DNA from: Bacteroidales bacterium
GTDB taxonomy: Bacteria > Bacteroidota > Bacteroidia > Bacteroidales > Prolixibacteraceae
Direction of reading: 5' to 3'
NCBI GenBank assembly: GCA_012719495.1
Contig: JAAYAG010000090.1
Span: 36,299-100,298 of the forward strand
DNA length: 64,000 nt
Below are positions 16,601-25,707 of this stretch, piece by piece. Below the pieces are notes generated by a model. The model did not search any database and was not told where the DNA came from. It saw nothing but the letters and a program-made list of their open reading frames with translations. How positions within the stretch are numbered: position 1 is the stretch's first letter; every line of letters starts with the position of its first letter. A program made the translations under genes and the position numbers.

Positions 16601-18097
16601 ATGGGTGTAATTCAAAAGCAAACAATCAAAGGTTCGGTATGGTCGTATATTGGGGCATTTCTCGGCTTTGTAAATACCGGGTTATTGTTTCCTAAGATAT
16701 TTTCGACCAGCGAAATTGGGCTTCTCAGCGTTTTGGTGGCCATTTCAGCACTCTTTTCTCAGTTTTCGAGTTTGGGGATGAACAGCGTTACGGCCAGGCT
16801 TTTCCCTTATTTTAAAGATAACATCAAAAGTAAATCGGGTTATCTCTCTTTATTGTTGATCGTTACTATTATTGGATTTGTGACGTCGATTTTGGTTGGT
16901 CTCATTTTTCAGGATTGGATTGTTGAAACCAATAACGACGAATCGGGTTTAATGCGGAAATATGCCATCTACTTAATCCCGATGACGCTTTTTACCTTAT
17001 TTTTTAATGTTTTCGACACCTATAACAAAATGCTTTATGACATAACTACGGGCATTTTTCTGAAGGAGTTTGCTTTACGGGTTCTGAATTTTATTTCAAT
17101 TATTCTTTTCTTTTTCAATGTAATAGATTTTGATGTTTTTGTATTTTTATATGTACTGTCGTATTTCGTGCCGTTTGGGGTTTTATTTGTAATTCTGTTT
17201 GTTAGGGGGGAGATTGTTTTTAAGCTGAAAGGTTTTCTGTTAACTAAAGCAATGAAGCGGGAAATATTTCTGGTTGCAGCATTCGGAATTTTAGCCGGGT
17301 TTAGTGGTGTTATCAGCGATTACCTCGACAAATTTTTAGTTGGCAAATACCTTGGGTTAAGTGATACCGGGATCTATACGATTTCTTTTTATATTGGCAC
17401 AATGATTTTACTGCCATCCAGAGCATTAAATAAAATTTCATCGACATTAATTGCTGAATGTTGGAAAGAAAACGACCTTAAAACAATAAGAGAGATATAT
17501 GCAAAGAGTAGCATTAACCAGTTTGCTTTTGGCTTGTTCCTGTTTTCATTGATTATAGCTAATCTGCACAATATTTTTGCATTTTTACCTCAAGCATATT
17601 CTGGTAGTAAATTGGTTCTGATTATTATTGGTGCAACAAATTTAATTATCATGCTATCAGGAGTTAGTTATAGTATTATAAGTACTGCGAGATATTATTG
17701 GTACATGACAGCTTTAATGGGAATTCAGATAATAATGATTGTAGGAACCAATATATTGTTAATACCTCGAATGGGAATAACTGGAGCAGCTATAGCAACT
17801 TTTATCTCGGTTGCTGTTATCAGGTTAGGGTCTATGGTTTTAATTGGGATAAAAAGTAAGATATGGCCATTTAATTTAAAGCATTTTATTGCAATTGCTA
17901 TTTCTTTTGCTGGAACTATTGCTGTCAGTTTTATCCCGCATATTTCCAATATTTATTTTGATAGTTTTGTGCGTTCAGCTTTGTTATGTTTAATCTTCGT
18001 TCCTTTAGTTCTGATTTTCAATATATCAAATGAACTGAAAAACTTATTTTCGATACTTAGAATGAAACGTATGACTAAAAAAGAGGAGCACAAGTAG
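16601..18097 (+). CDS. Oligosaccharide flippase (Wzx/MATE-like)
   Basis: 498 residues with about 12-14 membrane helices, beginning GVIQKQTIKGSVWSYIGAFL, the usual opening of Bacteroidota polysaccharide biosynthesis proteins. A further typical phrase is LDKFLVGKYLGLSDTGIY. The family flips undecaprenyl-linked oligosaccharides across the inner membrane. It is the only flippase seen in the window and stands at the edge of the sugar-nucleotide and glycosyltransferase genes, so it is probably the exporter for that glycan. It converges on the phosphotransferase gene with only 14 nt between the stops. Confidence 0.9.
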   Translation: MGVIQKQTIKGSVWSYIGAFLGFVNTGLLFPKIFSTSEIGLLSVLVAISALFSQFSSLGMNSVTARLFPYFKDNIKSKSGYLSLLLIVTIIGFVTSILVGLIFQDWIVETNNDESGLMRKYAIYLIPMTLFTLFFNVFDTYNKMLYDITTGIFLKEFALRVLNFISIILFFFNVIDFDVFVFLYVLSYFVPFGVLFVILFVRGEIVFKLKGFLLTKAMKREIFLVAAFGILAGFSGVISDYLDKFLVGKYLGLSDTGIYTISFYIGTMILLPSRALNKISSTLIAECWKENDLKTIREIYAKSSINQFAFGLFLFSLIIANLHNIFAFLPQAYSGSKLVLIIIGATNLIIMLSGVSYSIISTARYYWYMTALMGIQIIMIVGTNILLIPRMGITGAAIATFISVAVIRLGSMVLIGIKSKIWPFNLKHFIAIAISFAGTIAVSFIPHISNIYFDSFVRSALLCLIFVPLVLIFNISNELKNLFSILRMKRMTKKEEHK

Positions 18098-18111
18098 TGG
18101 GATATTGCTTT

Positions 18112-19293
18112 TTACAAGGTTACTCGAGAAATTATTTCCTCACATATATTATTGGCCTGATTTCCCCAAAAACGATTTTTGATTTCTAATCTCTTTGCTT
18201 CATCAATTCGATAATCCTCATCCTTTATGCATTGGACAAGTTCTGAAAAATTTGAAACACATTTACCCACAACGTTTTCATGAAATGGATAATTAAAGTC
18301 TCTGGCATTAATGTATTCGTTATAATCGTAAAGATACAAGATGATATCTTTTTCTTTCATCAAGATATAGTCATATAATACAGAAGAATAGTCTGTTATT
18401 AACACATTAGTGTATGGCAGGATTGTATATATGTCAACTTTGTTGTTAATAACCATAATATTAGAATACATTGATAGCTTACGAGAATCGATAGTTGTAT
18501 TTGCATGTGGTTTTAAAATTAAAAGGCTTTTCTTATCAAACATTATTTCATTCAAGTATTGGAGGTCAAATGTTTGAGAAAATAAATCTTTCTGCGAATC
18601 ACGCCAGGTAGGCATGTATATGAATGCTTTATTAAAAGATTTAATTTTTTCAATTATCTCTTTAGTTTCCACAGGTTCATATCTTTCAACAAATTGCATC
18701 CTTTCCGATTCTGTTTCTATCAATAATTCATTTCTGGGATAGCCAAGATTTAAACACTTTGACACATTAATTCTGAATGCTTCGGCAAATTTAATGCTCT
18801 GAAATTCAGTTGAAGACAGAAAATAATCAGGTCTTCTGAAGACTTGCGGATAAAAAAATCTTTGTTTGAAAGTTTTCTTTACGTAAATATCTGATAAAGC
18901 TCCTGATTTGATACTAAATTCAATTTTTTTTAGTCCCACTCCATGCCAAAGATTTATACAGGTGCTTCCCCCAGAGGTGAAGAACAATATGTCAGATGTA
19001 TAAGAATTATAAAACCAGTATTTAGCTCGTAATGAATAAAAAATACCTTTAAGGCTAAATATTGAGTAACTTTTTAAACCCAATTGTCTGACAAGAGAAA
19101 CCGTATTTTTATTTTGACTTAACCAAATTGAAGTTATATCGGGCTTGTTTTCCGAAGCATAAATAAACAAGTATTTTGCATTATCATTAAACGATCCTCT
19201 AAAGCTGCCAAAGACCCATATTCGTTTACTTCTTGGAAAAAGAAAAGAGAACGGATAGATTAGATAGCCAAGTAAGTAATAAGCAATTTTCAT
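18112..19293 (-). CDS. CDP-glycerol/CDP-ribitol phosphotransferase family protein
   Basis: 393 residues of the TagB/TagF family, GT-B-like enzymes that transfer polyol phosphate from a CDP-polyol to a growing polymer. Visible family motifs: NLWHGVGLKKIEF (about residue 115), FIYMPTWRDSQKD (about 225), ILKPHAN (about 255) and TDYSSVLYDYI (about 297). A weak hydrophobic N-terminus suggests membrane association. The gene upstream, 1 nt away, encodes a CDP-ribitol-type synthesis fusion, which makes ribitol phosphate the likely unit. Such genes are classic in Gram-positive teichoic acids and in some Gram-negative capsules such as Haemophilus type b; here it serves a Bacteroidota surface polymer. 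Confidence 0.88.
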   Translation of the reverse strand: MKIAYYLLGYLIYPFSFLFPRSKRIWVFGSFRGSFNDNAKYLFIYASENKPDITSIWLSQNKNTVSLVRQLGLKSYSIFSLKGIFYSLRAKYWFYNSYTSDILFFTSGGSTCINLWHGVGLKKIEFSIKSGALSDIYVKKTFKQRFFYPQVFRRPDYFLSSTEFQSIKFAEAFRINVSKCLNLGYPRNELLIETESERMQFVERYEPVETKEIIEKIKSFNKAFIYMPTWRDSQKDLFSQTFDLQYLNEIMFDKKSLLILKPHANTTIDSRKLSMYSNIMVINNKVDIYTILPYTNVLITDYSSVLYDYILMKEKDIILYLYDYNEYINARDFNYPFHENVVGKCVSNFSELVQCIKDEDYRIDEAKRLEIKNRFWGNQANNICEEIISRVTL

Positions 19294-19294
19294 T

Positions 19295-20662
19295 TTATTC
19301 TTTTCTTAATTTAACATCTATTACCTGACCGGTAAAATCAGATAAAAGAGTTTTAAGAGAAGCCAGAGCGACAACATCTGTTGTGAGCAGGGTGTTTTCG
19401 GCTTCAATTCCAAAATTTTTAATTCGTAAGGGTGTCTTTGTCCGTTCAGGGTTCATAACATTAATCCTAATATTTGAAGAATCCCATTCGCTTGCCAGAG
19501 CTTGCATGAAATTGACAACTGCTGCTTTAGTTGATGAATAAATGCTATAGAATGCCCGTCCTCTAGTATAAGAGCTTGAAGTATAGAGTAAAAGATGGCC
19601 CTTTGATTCCTTTAGATAATTATAACTTTCAACGGCAATATTCACTAAACCATCGTAATTGGTTCTTATCATTTCAGTAATAAGTTTCTCATTCATGTAT
19701 ATTAATGGTTGTCGGGCTAGAATTGCTGCGCAGTTAACCACATAGTCTATTCGTTGAGTCTTATCATAGACGTTGGCCAATGCATTTTTTACAGATATTT
19801 TATCACCAATATCTGTGCCGGTTGAACTCCTTGAGAATGTGAAAACGTTAGCACCATATGATTTTGCTATTTCATAAATTTTCTCTCCAATTCCAGAATT
19901 ACCCCCAAAAATGACTAAAACTCTATTTTTTAGAAGATTAAAATCTATTTCGTTTTGAATTGAATATGACCGCAATTGAAAAAGTTTATCGAGTAAATAG
20001 GTGTCTTCTTTGTATGTAAGTTTCATGTTACTTTCTTCTCCTTGAACAACAAAGATTTTCTCAGAGGGTAAATATCTCACAATTGTTCCACAATCGTCCG
20101 AAGAAACAAAGTTAGGATCACTTAAACCAATCTCATAGGCTTTACGAATCGTATCCAACTTGAATGCTTGAGGGGTTTGTCCTCTGCGTAAGTATTTTCT
20201 GTTTGGAATATTCTCGATAATTTCACCACTATCATCAACTTGAATGATAGTGTCGGTTGCAGCAACAGCAACATCAACTGCGTTATATTTTTGAAGTGCA
20301 TTAACCACATCCCTAATTATACGGTCATTAATTAATGGCCTTACTGCGTCATGGAAAATCAAATTGTAATTGGGAAAATCTGAGTATGCATTTATGGCTG
20401 CAAGACTTGATTCGTATCGCTCTTTTCCTCCTTTAAGTACTTTTCTTACCTTTGTCCATGAGTTAGTTATAATCATTTCTTCAATGGTAGAAACGAACGA
20501 TTCGTGAATTACAATGGAAATCTCATCTATATTATTATTTTTTTCAAAAACATCAACAGTATGTTCAATAATAGTTTTTCCCGCAACTTTGAAAAATTGT
20601 TTCGGTGTTGAATCCCCAAGACGAGAGCCTGTTCCTCCTGCGAGGATTACCGCAATATTCAT
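19295..20662 (-). CDS. Bifunctional cytidylyltransferase/SDR reductase, Bcs1-like (CDP-ribitol synthesis)
   Basis: 455 residues, close in length and domain order to Haemophilus Bcs1. Residues 1 to about 235 are an IspD/TarI-type cytidylyltransferase: AVILAGGTGSRLGDSTPKQF (nucleotide loop), FHDAVRPLIN, RRGQTPQAFKLD. Residues about 245-455 are a short-chain reductase: VLVIFGGNSGIGEKI (NADPH loop), VNCAAILARQP, catalytic Ser in LLYTSSSYTRG, and Tyr/Lys in FYSIYSSTKAA (about 372). In Bcs1 the reductase turns ribulose 5-phosphate into ribitol 5-phosphate and the transferase makes CDP-ribitol. Placement next to a CDP-polyol phosphotransferase fits. Another polyol is possible. Confidence 0.87.
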   Translation of the reverse strand: MNIAVILAGGTGSRLGDSTPKQFFKVAGKTIIEHTVDVFEKNNNIDEISIVIHESFVSTIEEMIITNSWTKVRKVLKGGKERYESSLAAINAYSDFPNYNLIFHDAVRPLINDRIIRDVVNALQKYNAVDVAVAATDTIIQVDDSGEIIENIPNRKYLRRGQTPQAFKLDTIRKAYEIGLSDPNFVSSDDCGTIVRYLPSEKIFVVQGEESNMKLTYKEDTYLLDKLFQLRSYSIQNEIDFNLLKNRVLVIFGGNSGIGEKIYEIAKSYGANVFTFSRSSTGTDIGDKISVKNALANVYDKTQRIDYVVNCAAILARQPLIYMNEKLITEMIRTNYDGLVNIAVESYNYLKESKGHLLLYTSSSYTRGRAFYSIYSSTKAAVVNFMQALASEWDSSNIRINVMNPERTKTPLRIKNFGIEAENTLLTTDVVALASLKTLLSDFTGQVIDVKLRKE

Positions 20663-20664
20663 AA

Positions 20665-21561
20665 TTAAAAAATTGATTGTATGTTTTTATTTACAAAACA
20701 AAAACTAATTCGGGTTCCTTTTTCTTTATCTTTAAATAAACATGAAAAATTGGTGAGATGTTTTTGCAGATCTTCCAAACCATTATGACATTCACCAATA
20801 ATTAAATGAAAACGTTCTAACACATTGTTACTACTTAGGTCTTCAAATACAGAATACTCAGCCCCTTCGATATCAATTTTTAATATTTTCAATGATTCAT
20901 GTTCGGTTTCTATGAATAACTCATTAAATAAGAAACTTGCCTGACGGACCAGGGCTTTTTTTAAAGATCGACTAGTTTTATCTTGCATTTTTTTTATCGC
21001 GTCATATTTAATAGAAAGATTATTAACGGATGTGAGTCCATCTGAGCCACAAGAACAGATTTCTACTTCTTCGGTTTTATCCCAGAGTCCAAAATTAAAT
21101 GGACTAATTTTTTTCTTTAAATGTTCATTTAATTCGAAATTACGGATAGCCCAATTATATGTATTTTCATCAATTTCAAACCCAAAAACCTTTTTACAAT
21201 TTGGCATATTTGCAAAATAAAGGCTAGCATAGCCACGATTCATCCCGACATCAAAAAGATAAAACTCTTTTCTCATGATTTGAGGAGGAAGTGCATAAAT
21301 ATTGTCTATGAAGACTTCTAAAAAAACACTGTATTCTTTGTTCGTGGTGACATGAATCTTTTGAATAGTCTCTATATAAAGTAAATCAATTTCTGAATAG
21401 TAATAGAGCATTTTAGCCCCAGAATTGTGACACTTTCTAAACAATCGATCGTATTTTTTTTGTTTAATTAATGCTTCTGTTCTATGAAAAAAAGCTTCTT
21501 TCAATTCTCTTGTTGCCAAAATCTGTCTCCAGATTAACTTTATTATTTCTATAACGGTCAT
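20665..21561 (-). CDS. FkbM family methyltransferase
   Basis: 298 residues. The SAM-binding segment is FYLFDVGMNRGYASLYFANM (about residues 100-120), followed by KKVFGFEIDENTYNWA and, later, ESLKILKIDIEGAEYSVFED (about 225-245), the typical FkbM acidic loop. The last part, FHLIIGECHNGLED, is also characteristic. FkbM enzymes usually O-methylate sugars or related groups. It lies 2 nt upstream of the Bcs1-like gene in the same operon, so it probably decorates the same glycan. Confidence 0.85.
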   Translation of the reverse strand: MTVIEIIKLIWRQILATRELKEAFFHRTEALIKQKKYDRLFRKCHNSGAKMLYYYSEIDLLYIETIQKIHVTTNKEYSVFLEVFIDNIYALPPQIMRKEFYLFDVGMNRGYASLYFANMPNCKKVFGFEIDENTYNWAIRNFELNEHLKKKISPFNFGLWDKTEEVEICSCGSDGLTSVNNLSIKYDAIKKMQDKTSRSLKKALVRQASFLFNELFIETEHESLKILKIDIEGAEYSVFEDLSSNNVLERFHLIIGECHNGLEDLQKHLTNFSCLFKDKEKGTRISFCFVNKNIQSIF

Positions 21562-21598
21562 TTTGTCTTACTTCAATTATGTGATTTAATATTTCTCA

Positions 21599-22504
21599 TT
21601 AATCAAGCATTATCCCCCGGCTAACCCACCAACGAAAACGCAGCAACATGCTGGCAACGGGAAATTGAAAGGTGAATATATAAAAAATAGCTAATAAAAA
21701 ACTAACAACCCATTTACCTCCCTCTGAAGCAAGGCATTTAATAAATGATATTTTCCCCTCTATCAGTGCGTGTTGCCGCTGGCTGTTGCCTGTCCCTATA
21801 GCTTGTCGCTTTACAAACTCGGAATATGTCCGCTCAATTGGAACAAGGTGGTAAACAACCGTTGATGGCACATACCACATTTCTTCCCCTTTGTTTTTTA
21901 AACGGTAAAACAGTTCTTTCTCTTCGCTGCCTGCGAGGTTTTTGCCAACTCTCCCCAAAGTAGTATTAAAGCCGTCGTATTTATTAAAGACTTCTTTCCT
22001 GAACGACATGTTAGATCCCCTGAAGTAATTTCTTCCTGAAAAAACCTCTTCTTTATCGCCTGGATTGAAATAGCCTAAAATCGATGCCAAAAAAGGGTTG
22101 TACCAATCGGGCTTTCTTTCCATGTATTGAAGAAGAATTTTTCCTCCAATTGCATTAACTGCAGGGTGCTTCTCAAAAAAATCCATGGTTTTTTCAAAAA
22201 AGTCGGGAGCAATCACAGCATCGTCGTCGAGGAAAGTGACAATGGAATGAGTCGATTCAACAATGCCACGGTTACGTCCATGCGATAATCCTTGTTTAGT
22301 TTCAATGCAGTAATTAACGCTTATTTCAGGATGTTCGACCATGAACTTGTGGCAAATTGCTTCGGTATTGTCGGTGCAATTATTATTGACAATAACTACT
22401 TCGTAACGACTGCAATCAACCGTTTGCTGCAATATCGAATCGAATAAACCGTCAAGAAATTGAGCCCGGTTATATGTCGAAATTATGGCTGAGATTGCTG
22501 TCAT
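21599..22504 (-). CDS. Glycosyltransferase family 2
   Basis: The start is put at the ATG at 22504 (301 residues); the longer frame would use a TTG at 22549. GT-A fold motifs: ISAIISTYNRAQFLDGLFDS, VVIVNNNCTDNTEAI, then the metal-binding FLDDDAVIAPDFFE at about 95-108 and GSNMSFRKEVF. A hydrophobic C-terminus (WVVSFLLAIFYIFTFQF) probably anchors it to the inner membrane. Its -7 box TAATTTTG (22531-22538, minus) lies back-to-back with that of wbpE, so the two arms of the polysaccharide locus are transcribed divergently from this short gap. Confidence 0.88.
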   Translation of the reverse strand: MTAISAIISTYNRAQFLDGLFDSILQQTVDCSRYEVVIVNNNCTDNTEAICHKFMVEHPEISVNYCIETKQGLSHGRNRGIVESTHSIVTFLDDDAVIAPDFFEKTMDFFEKHPAVNAIGGKILLQYMERKPDWYNPFLASILGYFNPGDKEEVFSGRNYFRGSNMSFRKEVFNKYDGFNTTLGRVGKNLAGSEEKELFYRLKNKGEEMWYVPSTVVYHLVPIERTYSEFVKRQAIGTGNSQRQHALIEGKISFIKCLASEGGKWVVSFLLAIFYIFTFQFPVASMLLRFRWWVSRGIMLD

Positions 22505-22530
22505 TCCTATGTGATTTCTTGTTTGGTTGA

Positions 22531-22538
22531 CAAAATTA
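22531..22538 (-). promoter_or_regulatory. Putative -7 box for the GT2-FkbM-Bcs1-phosphotransferase arm
   Basis: Minus-strand TAATTTTG matches TAnnTTTG 27 nt before the ATG at 22504. A TTTG at 22554-22557 is present upstream but only 15 nt away, shorter than the usual 19-21. Confidence 0.4.
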
Positions 22539-22602
22539 CGATTTCGCAATCGTCAAAAAAGCATTTTCCTAAATATAAATCATATTCTCGCCCCTTTTCC
22601 GT

Positions 22603-22610
22603 TATTTTTG
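22603..22610 (+). promoter_or_regulatory. Putative -7 box for the wbpE-wbpD-wbpB arm
   Basis: TATTTTTG is a perfect TAnnTTTG match, 23 nt before the chosen wbpE ATG at 22634. It also argues against the longer GTG start at 22511, which would lie upstream of this promoter. Confidence 0.45.
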
Positions 22611-22633
22611 CAGAATATCATTTAGTTTTTATC

Positions 22634-23728
22634 ATGCAATTTTGTGACCTTAATCGTCAATACGAAGCCTACAGGGATGAAATAGATGAGGCTGTACGCT
22701 CGGTAATTAGCTCATCTTCCTTTATAAATGGGAAAGAAATTGAACTCCTTGAAACAGGGTTAGCCCAATATTGCGGGGCGAAACATGCCATTGTGTGTAG
22801 TTCCGGAACCGACGCTTTGTTGCTAGCTATGATGGCGTATGGCCTCCAACCGGGCGATGAAGTTATTTGTCCGGCATTCAGCTTCTTTGCCTCAGCTTCA
22901 ATGGTCAGTTTTTTAAATGGTATTCCAGTATTTGTCGATGTTTCACCTACCAACTTTACTATTGATGTCGATAAAATTGAGGAGAAAATAACCCTCCGGA
23001 CCAAAGGAATTATTGCCGTTTCGTTGTTTGGGCAATGCCCCGATTTTGAAGCGATTAACGAATTGGCCGAAAAATACGGCCTTTGGGTTATAGAAGATGG
23101 GGCTCAGTCGTTTGGTGCAACTTATTTTGGGCAGAAATCGTGTACTCTTACCGAAGTGTCGACAACAAGTTTTTTCCCGGCCAAACCGCTTGGTTGTTAC
23201 GGTGATGGGGGGGCTGTTTTTACATCCAACGACGAGCTGGCTCATTTGATTAAGCAGCTTAGGTCGCACGGACAAGCGCAACGTTATTACCATCAGCGAA
23301 TTGGACTTAATGCACGGATGGATACCTTGCAGGCAGCTATCCTTAGGGTAAAGTTGAAGCATTTTGATCAGGAACTTATCATTAGGCAAACTGCTGCTGA
23401 AGCATATACAAAGCTCCTAAGCGACTGGGTTATGACCCCTTTGGTTAACGATGGTTGCATCAGTTCGTGGGCCCAATACACAATTATTGTAAAAGATCGC
23501 GAAAAACTCAGGGTCGACCTGGCTTCAAAGAATATCCCCACAGCCGTGCATTATCCTATACCGTTGCCAGCTCAGGAAGCTTTTTCGCATCTTGCGCATC
23601 CCGATGAAGTATTTAAAGTAGCCGGGTTGCTTTCCGATACCGTTTTGTCGTTGCCCATGCATGGTTTAATTACTCTCGTCGAGGTTGAAACGGTGGCTAA
23701 GGCAATTATTGAAAGTTTGGAGGATTGA
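22634..23728 (+). CDS. wbpE: DegT/DnrJ/EryC1/StrS aminotransferase, WbpE/WlbC-like
   Basis: 364 residues from the ATG at 22634 (MQFCDLNRQYEAYRDEIDEA), the usual N-terminus of the family. It is a PLP enzyme: GTDALLLAMMAYGLQPGDEV, the PLP-ring-stacking region VIEDGAQSFGATYFG, and the Schiff-base Lys184 in TTSFFPAKPLGCYGDGGAVF; then RLGLNARMD-like IGLNARMDTLQAAIL. WbpE/WlbC aminates the 3-keto position of UDP-GlcNAcA made by WbpB, giving UDP-GlcNAc3NA. With wbpD and wbpB following in order, this pathway assignment is strong. Confidence 0.92.
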   Translation: MQFCDLNRQYEAYRDEIDEAVRSVISSSSFINGKEIELLETGLAQYCGAKHAIVCSSGTDALLLAMMAYGLQPGDEVICPAFSFFASASMVSFLNGIPVFVDVSPTNFTIDVDKIEEKITLRTKGIIAVSLFGQCPDFEAINELAEKYGLWVIEDGAQSFGATYFGQKSCTLTEVSTTSFFPAKPLGCYGDGGAVFTSNDELAHLIKQLRSHGQAQRYYHQRIGLNARMDTLQAAILRVKLKHFDQELIIRQTAAEAYTKLLSDWVMTPLVNDGCISSWAQYTIIVKDREKLRVDLASKNIPTAVHYPIPLPAQEAFSHLAHPDEVFKVAGLLSDTVLSLPMHGLITLVEVETVAKAIIESLED

Positions 23729-23806
23729 CGGATTAATGGCTACGAGGGTTGTTTTAAATAAAAATGCCGTCTGATACATTGTATAAACACATTGAAAAAT
23801 AGCAAT

Positions 23807-24370
23807 ATGGAAACGTATATTCATGAAACAGCTTGTGTCGACCAGGGCGCTATCATTGGAAAAGGCACAAAAATATGGCACTTTTGCCATGTTATGTCTG
23901 GGGCAAACGTTGGCGAAAATTGCATCTTAGGGCAAAATGTTTTCATTGGAAGTAAAGCCATTATTGGGAACAACGTAAAAATTCAGAATAATGTAAGCGT
24001 TTACGATGCTGTTTTTATTGAAGATGATGTATTTTGCGGGCCGAGTTGTGTTTTTACCAATGTAATTAATCCCAGGGCGTTTGTCGAAAGGAAAACCGAA
24101 TACCGTCCAACCCGGGTAAAGAAAGGGGCTACTATTGGTGCCAATGCAACAGTTTTATGTGGGGTCACCATTGGTGAATTTGCCATGATTGGCGCTGGGG
24201 CTGTTGTAACCAAAGATGTAAAGCCTTTTTCACTTATGACAGGTGTGCCGGCGAAAAGATCGGGTTGGGTTAGCCGAAACGGTCATGTATTGGGTAACGA
24301 CTTAGTTTGCCCCGAAACAGGTGAGAGATATATAGAAGAAAAAGGCGAACTAAAACTTATTTGGTTTTAA
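23807..24370 (+). CDS. wbpD: UDP-2-acetamido-3-amino-glucuronate N-acetyltransferase, WbpD/WlbB-like
   Basis: 187 residues from the ATG at 23807; an in-frame TTG at 23792 is less likely. It is a left-handed beta-helix acetyltransferase made of hexapeptide repeats ([52 protein letters not shown]). The C-terminal end reads [16 protein letters not shown], typical of WbpD. It acetylates the 3-amino group to give UDP-2,3-diacetamido-2,3-dideoxy-glucuronic acid. It lies 78 nt after wbpE and 26 nt before wbpB. Confidence 0.92.
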   Translation: METYIHETACVDQGAIIGKGTKIWHFCHVMSGANVGENCILGQNVFIGSKAIIGNNVKIQNNVSVYDAVFIEDDVFCGPSCVFTNVINPRAFVERKTEYRPTRVKKGATIGANATVLCGVTIGEFAMIGAGAVVTKDVKPFSLMTGVPAKRSGWVSRNGHVLGNDLVCPETGERYIEEKGELKLIWF

Positions 24371-24396
24371 ACTATTGATTTACATAGATTAATATA

Positions 24397-25347
24397 ATGA
24401 AGAATTTTGCTTTATTGGGTGCGGCAGGTTTCGTGGCCGAACGACATTTGAGAGCTATTAGAGAAACAAACAATTCTCTTGTGGTGGCATGCGATATGTT
24501 TGATGTTATGGGTAGAATGGATAGCTATTTTCCTGAAGCTGAGTTTTTTGCCGATTTCGAATTATTCACAGCTTTTGTTGAGAAACAAAATATGTCTTCT
24601 TCAGCTAAAATTGATTATTGCACGGTTTGCACCCCAAATTATCTTCATTTTCCCCATATAAAGTTTGCGCTGGAACATGGCATGAACGTGATTTGCGAAA
24701 AGCCAATGGTAATTTATCCTTCCGAGGTCGATGTTGTTGAAGAGCTTCAAAAGCATACAGGTTTGTCTGTCAATACAATTCTTCAGCTTCGGCTGCATCC
24801 GGTAATTGCAGCGCTTAAACAAAAGCACGATAACCAGTCGGCGGATCAGCTTTTCGATGTCGACCTTACCTACATTACTTCACGCGGGAAATGGTATTAT
24901 AAGAGTTGGAAAGGTGACGTAAGCAAGTCGGGTGGCGTTACCGCCAATATTGGCATTCATTTTTTCGATATGTTGATCTGGATTTTTGGCGAAGTGAAAC
25001 AAAGTGTTGTTCATGTGTACGAACGGCACAAAGCTTCAGGATTACTGACGCTCGAAAAAGCAAGAGTGCGCTGGTTCCTGAGTCTCGATTACGACGACTT
25101 GCCCGAAACGGTAAAGGCAAAAGGAGCTCGAACCTATCGTCATATAACTATTGAAAACGAGGAGATTGAATTCAGTGAAGGGTTCACTAATTTGCACACC
25201 GAAACCTATAATCGTATATTGAATAATGGTGGATTCGGAATTGACGATGTACGGCCTTCAATATTGTTGACCGATTGCATACGAAACTCCGAACCCATTG
25301 GCCTCTCGGGCGATTATCACCCAATGTTGAAAACTATTTCTCTTTAG
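24397..25347 (+). CDS. wbpB: Gfo/Idh/MocA-type UDP-GlcNAcA 3-dehydrogenase, WbpB/WlbA-like
   Basis: 316 residues, the same length as characterised WbpB. NAD-binding start NFALLGAAGFVAERHLRAI, then YCTVCTPNYLHFPHIKFAL and the conserved ICEKPMVIYPSEVD. The substrate domain has SRGKWYYKSWKGDVSKSGGV and GIHFFDMLIWIFGEV, both characteristic of this subfamily. It oxidises C3 of UDP-GlcNAcA with NAD, the step before WbpE. The UDP-GlcNAc 6-dehydrogenase (WbpA) needed to make the substrate is not in the window. Its 3' end overlaps the convergent gene at 25334-25627 by 14 nt. Confidence 0.92.
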   Translation: MKNFALLGAAGFVAERHLRAIRETNNSLVVACDMFDVMGRMDSYFPEAEFFADFELFTAFVEKQNMSSSAKIDYCTVCTPNYLHFPHIKFALEHGMNVICEKPMVIYPSEVDVVEELQKHTGLSVNTILQLRLHPVIAALKQKHDNQSADQLFDVDLTYITSRGKWYYKSWKGDVSKSGGVTANIGIHFFDMLIWIFGEVKQSVVHVYERHKASGLLTLEKARVRWFLSLDYDDLPETVKAKGARTYRHITIENEEIEFSEGFTNLHTETYNRILNNGGFGIDDVRPSILLTDCIRNSEPIGLSGDYHPMLKTISL

Positions 25348-25627
25348 GAAGAAGGCTATTCATTTTTTCATAGAACTTATCACTTCCCGAAAGTAATTCA
25401 ATGCTTATGTTCTTGAAGTAAGATTTCACTAATTTTGGATTATCTTTCCCGTCTGGGTGGTTAACTCTGGCAATTAGTTCATTGTGAAACACCGAAATGT
25501 CAGTAATCATCGAATATACTTGTTCTTTATCTTTTTTATCAACTATATCCGACAACTGTATAGCATCGAGTATCATTTGTTCACACAAATACGTAATGTC
25601 CTTTTTTATTTCACGAATTTTCGACAT
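25334..25627 (-). CDS. Conserved-looking small hypothetical protein (97 aa)
   Basis: 97 residues, helical and charged, with no signal peptide: SKIREIKKDITYLCEQMILD, then AIQLSDIVDKKDKEQVYSMI, ARVNHPDGKDNPKLVKSYFK, ending MNSLLPKEK. No named family is recognised, but the balanced composition and clean ATG suggest a real gene. It sits downstream of the Ig-like lipoprotein gene on the same strand (80 nt gap) and overlaps the end of wbpB. Confidence 0.65.
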   Translation of the reverse strand: MSKIREIKKDITYLCEQMILDAIQLSDIVDKKDKEQVYSMITDISVFHNELIARVNHPDGKDNPKLVKSYFKNISIELLSGSDKFYEKMNSLLPKEK

Positions 25628-25707
25628 GATATTAATTTTAATTGTTATGACTATTTATTTTGCCCAGTAATATACCCATTTGGCGGCATAATACATAATT
25701 GATCAGG

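Noticed and set aside
22511..22633. Longer N-terminus for the WbpE-like aminotransferase starting at GTG 22511
   Set aside because: It would run through the putative promoter at 22603-22610 and overlap the divergent GT2 gene start. The ATG at 22634 opens the usual family N-terminus.
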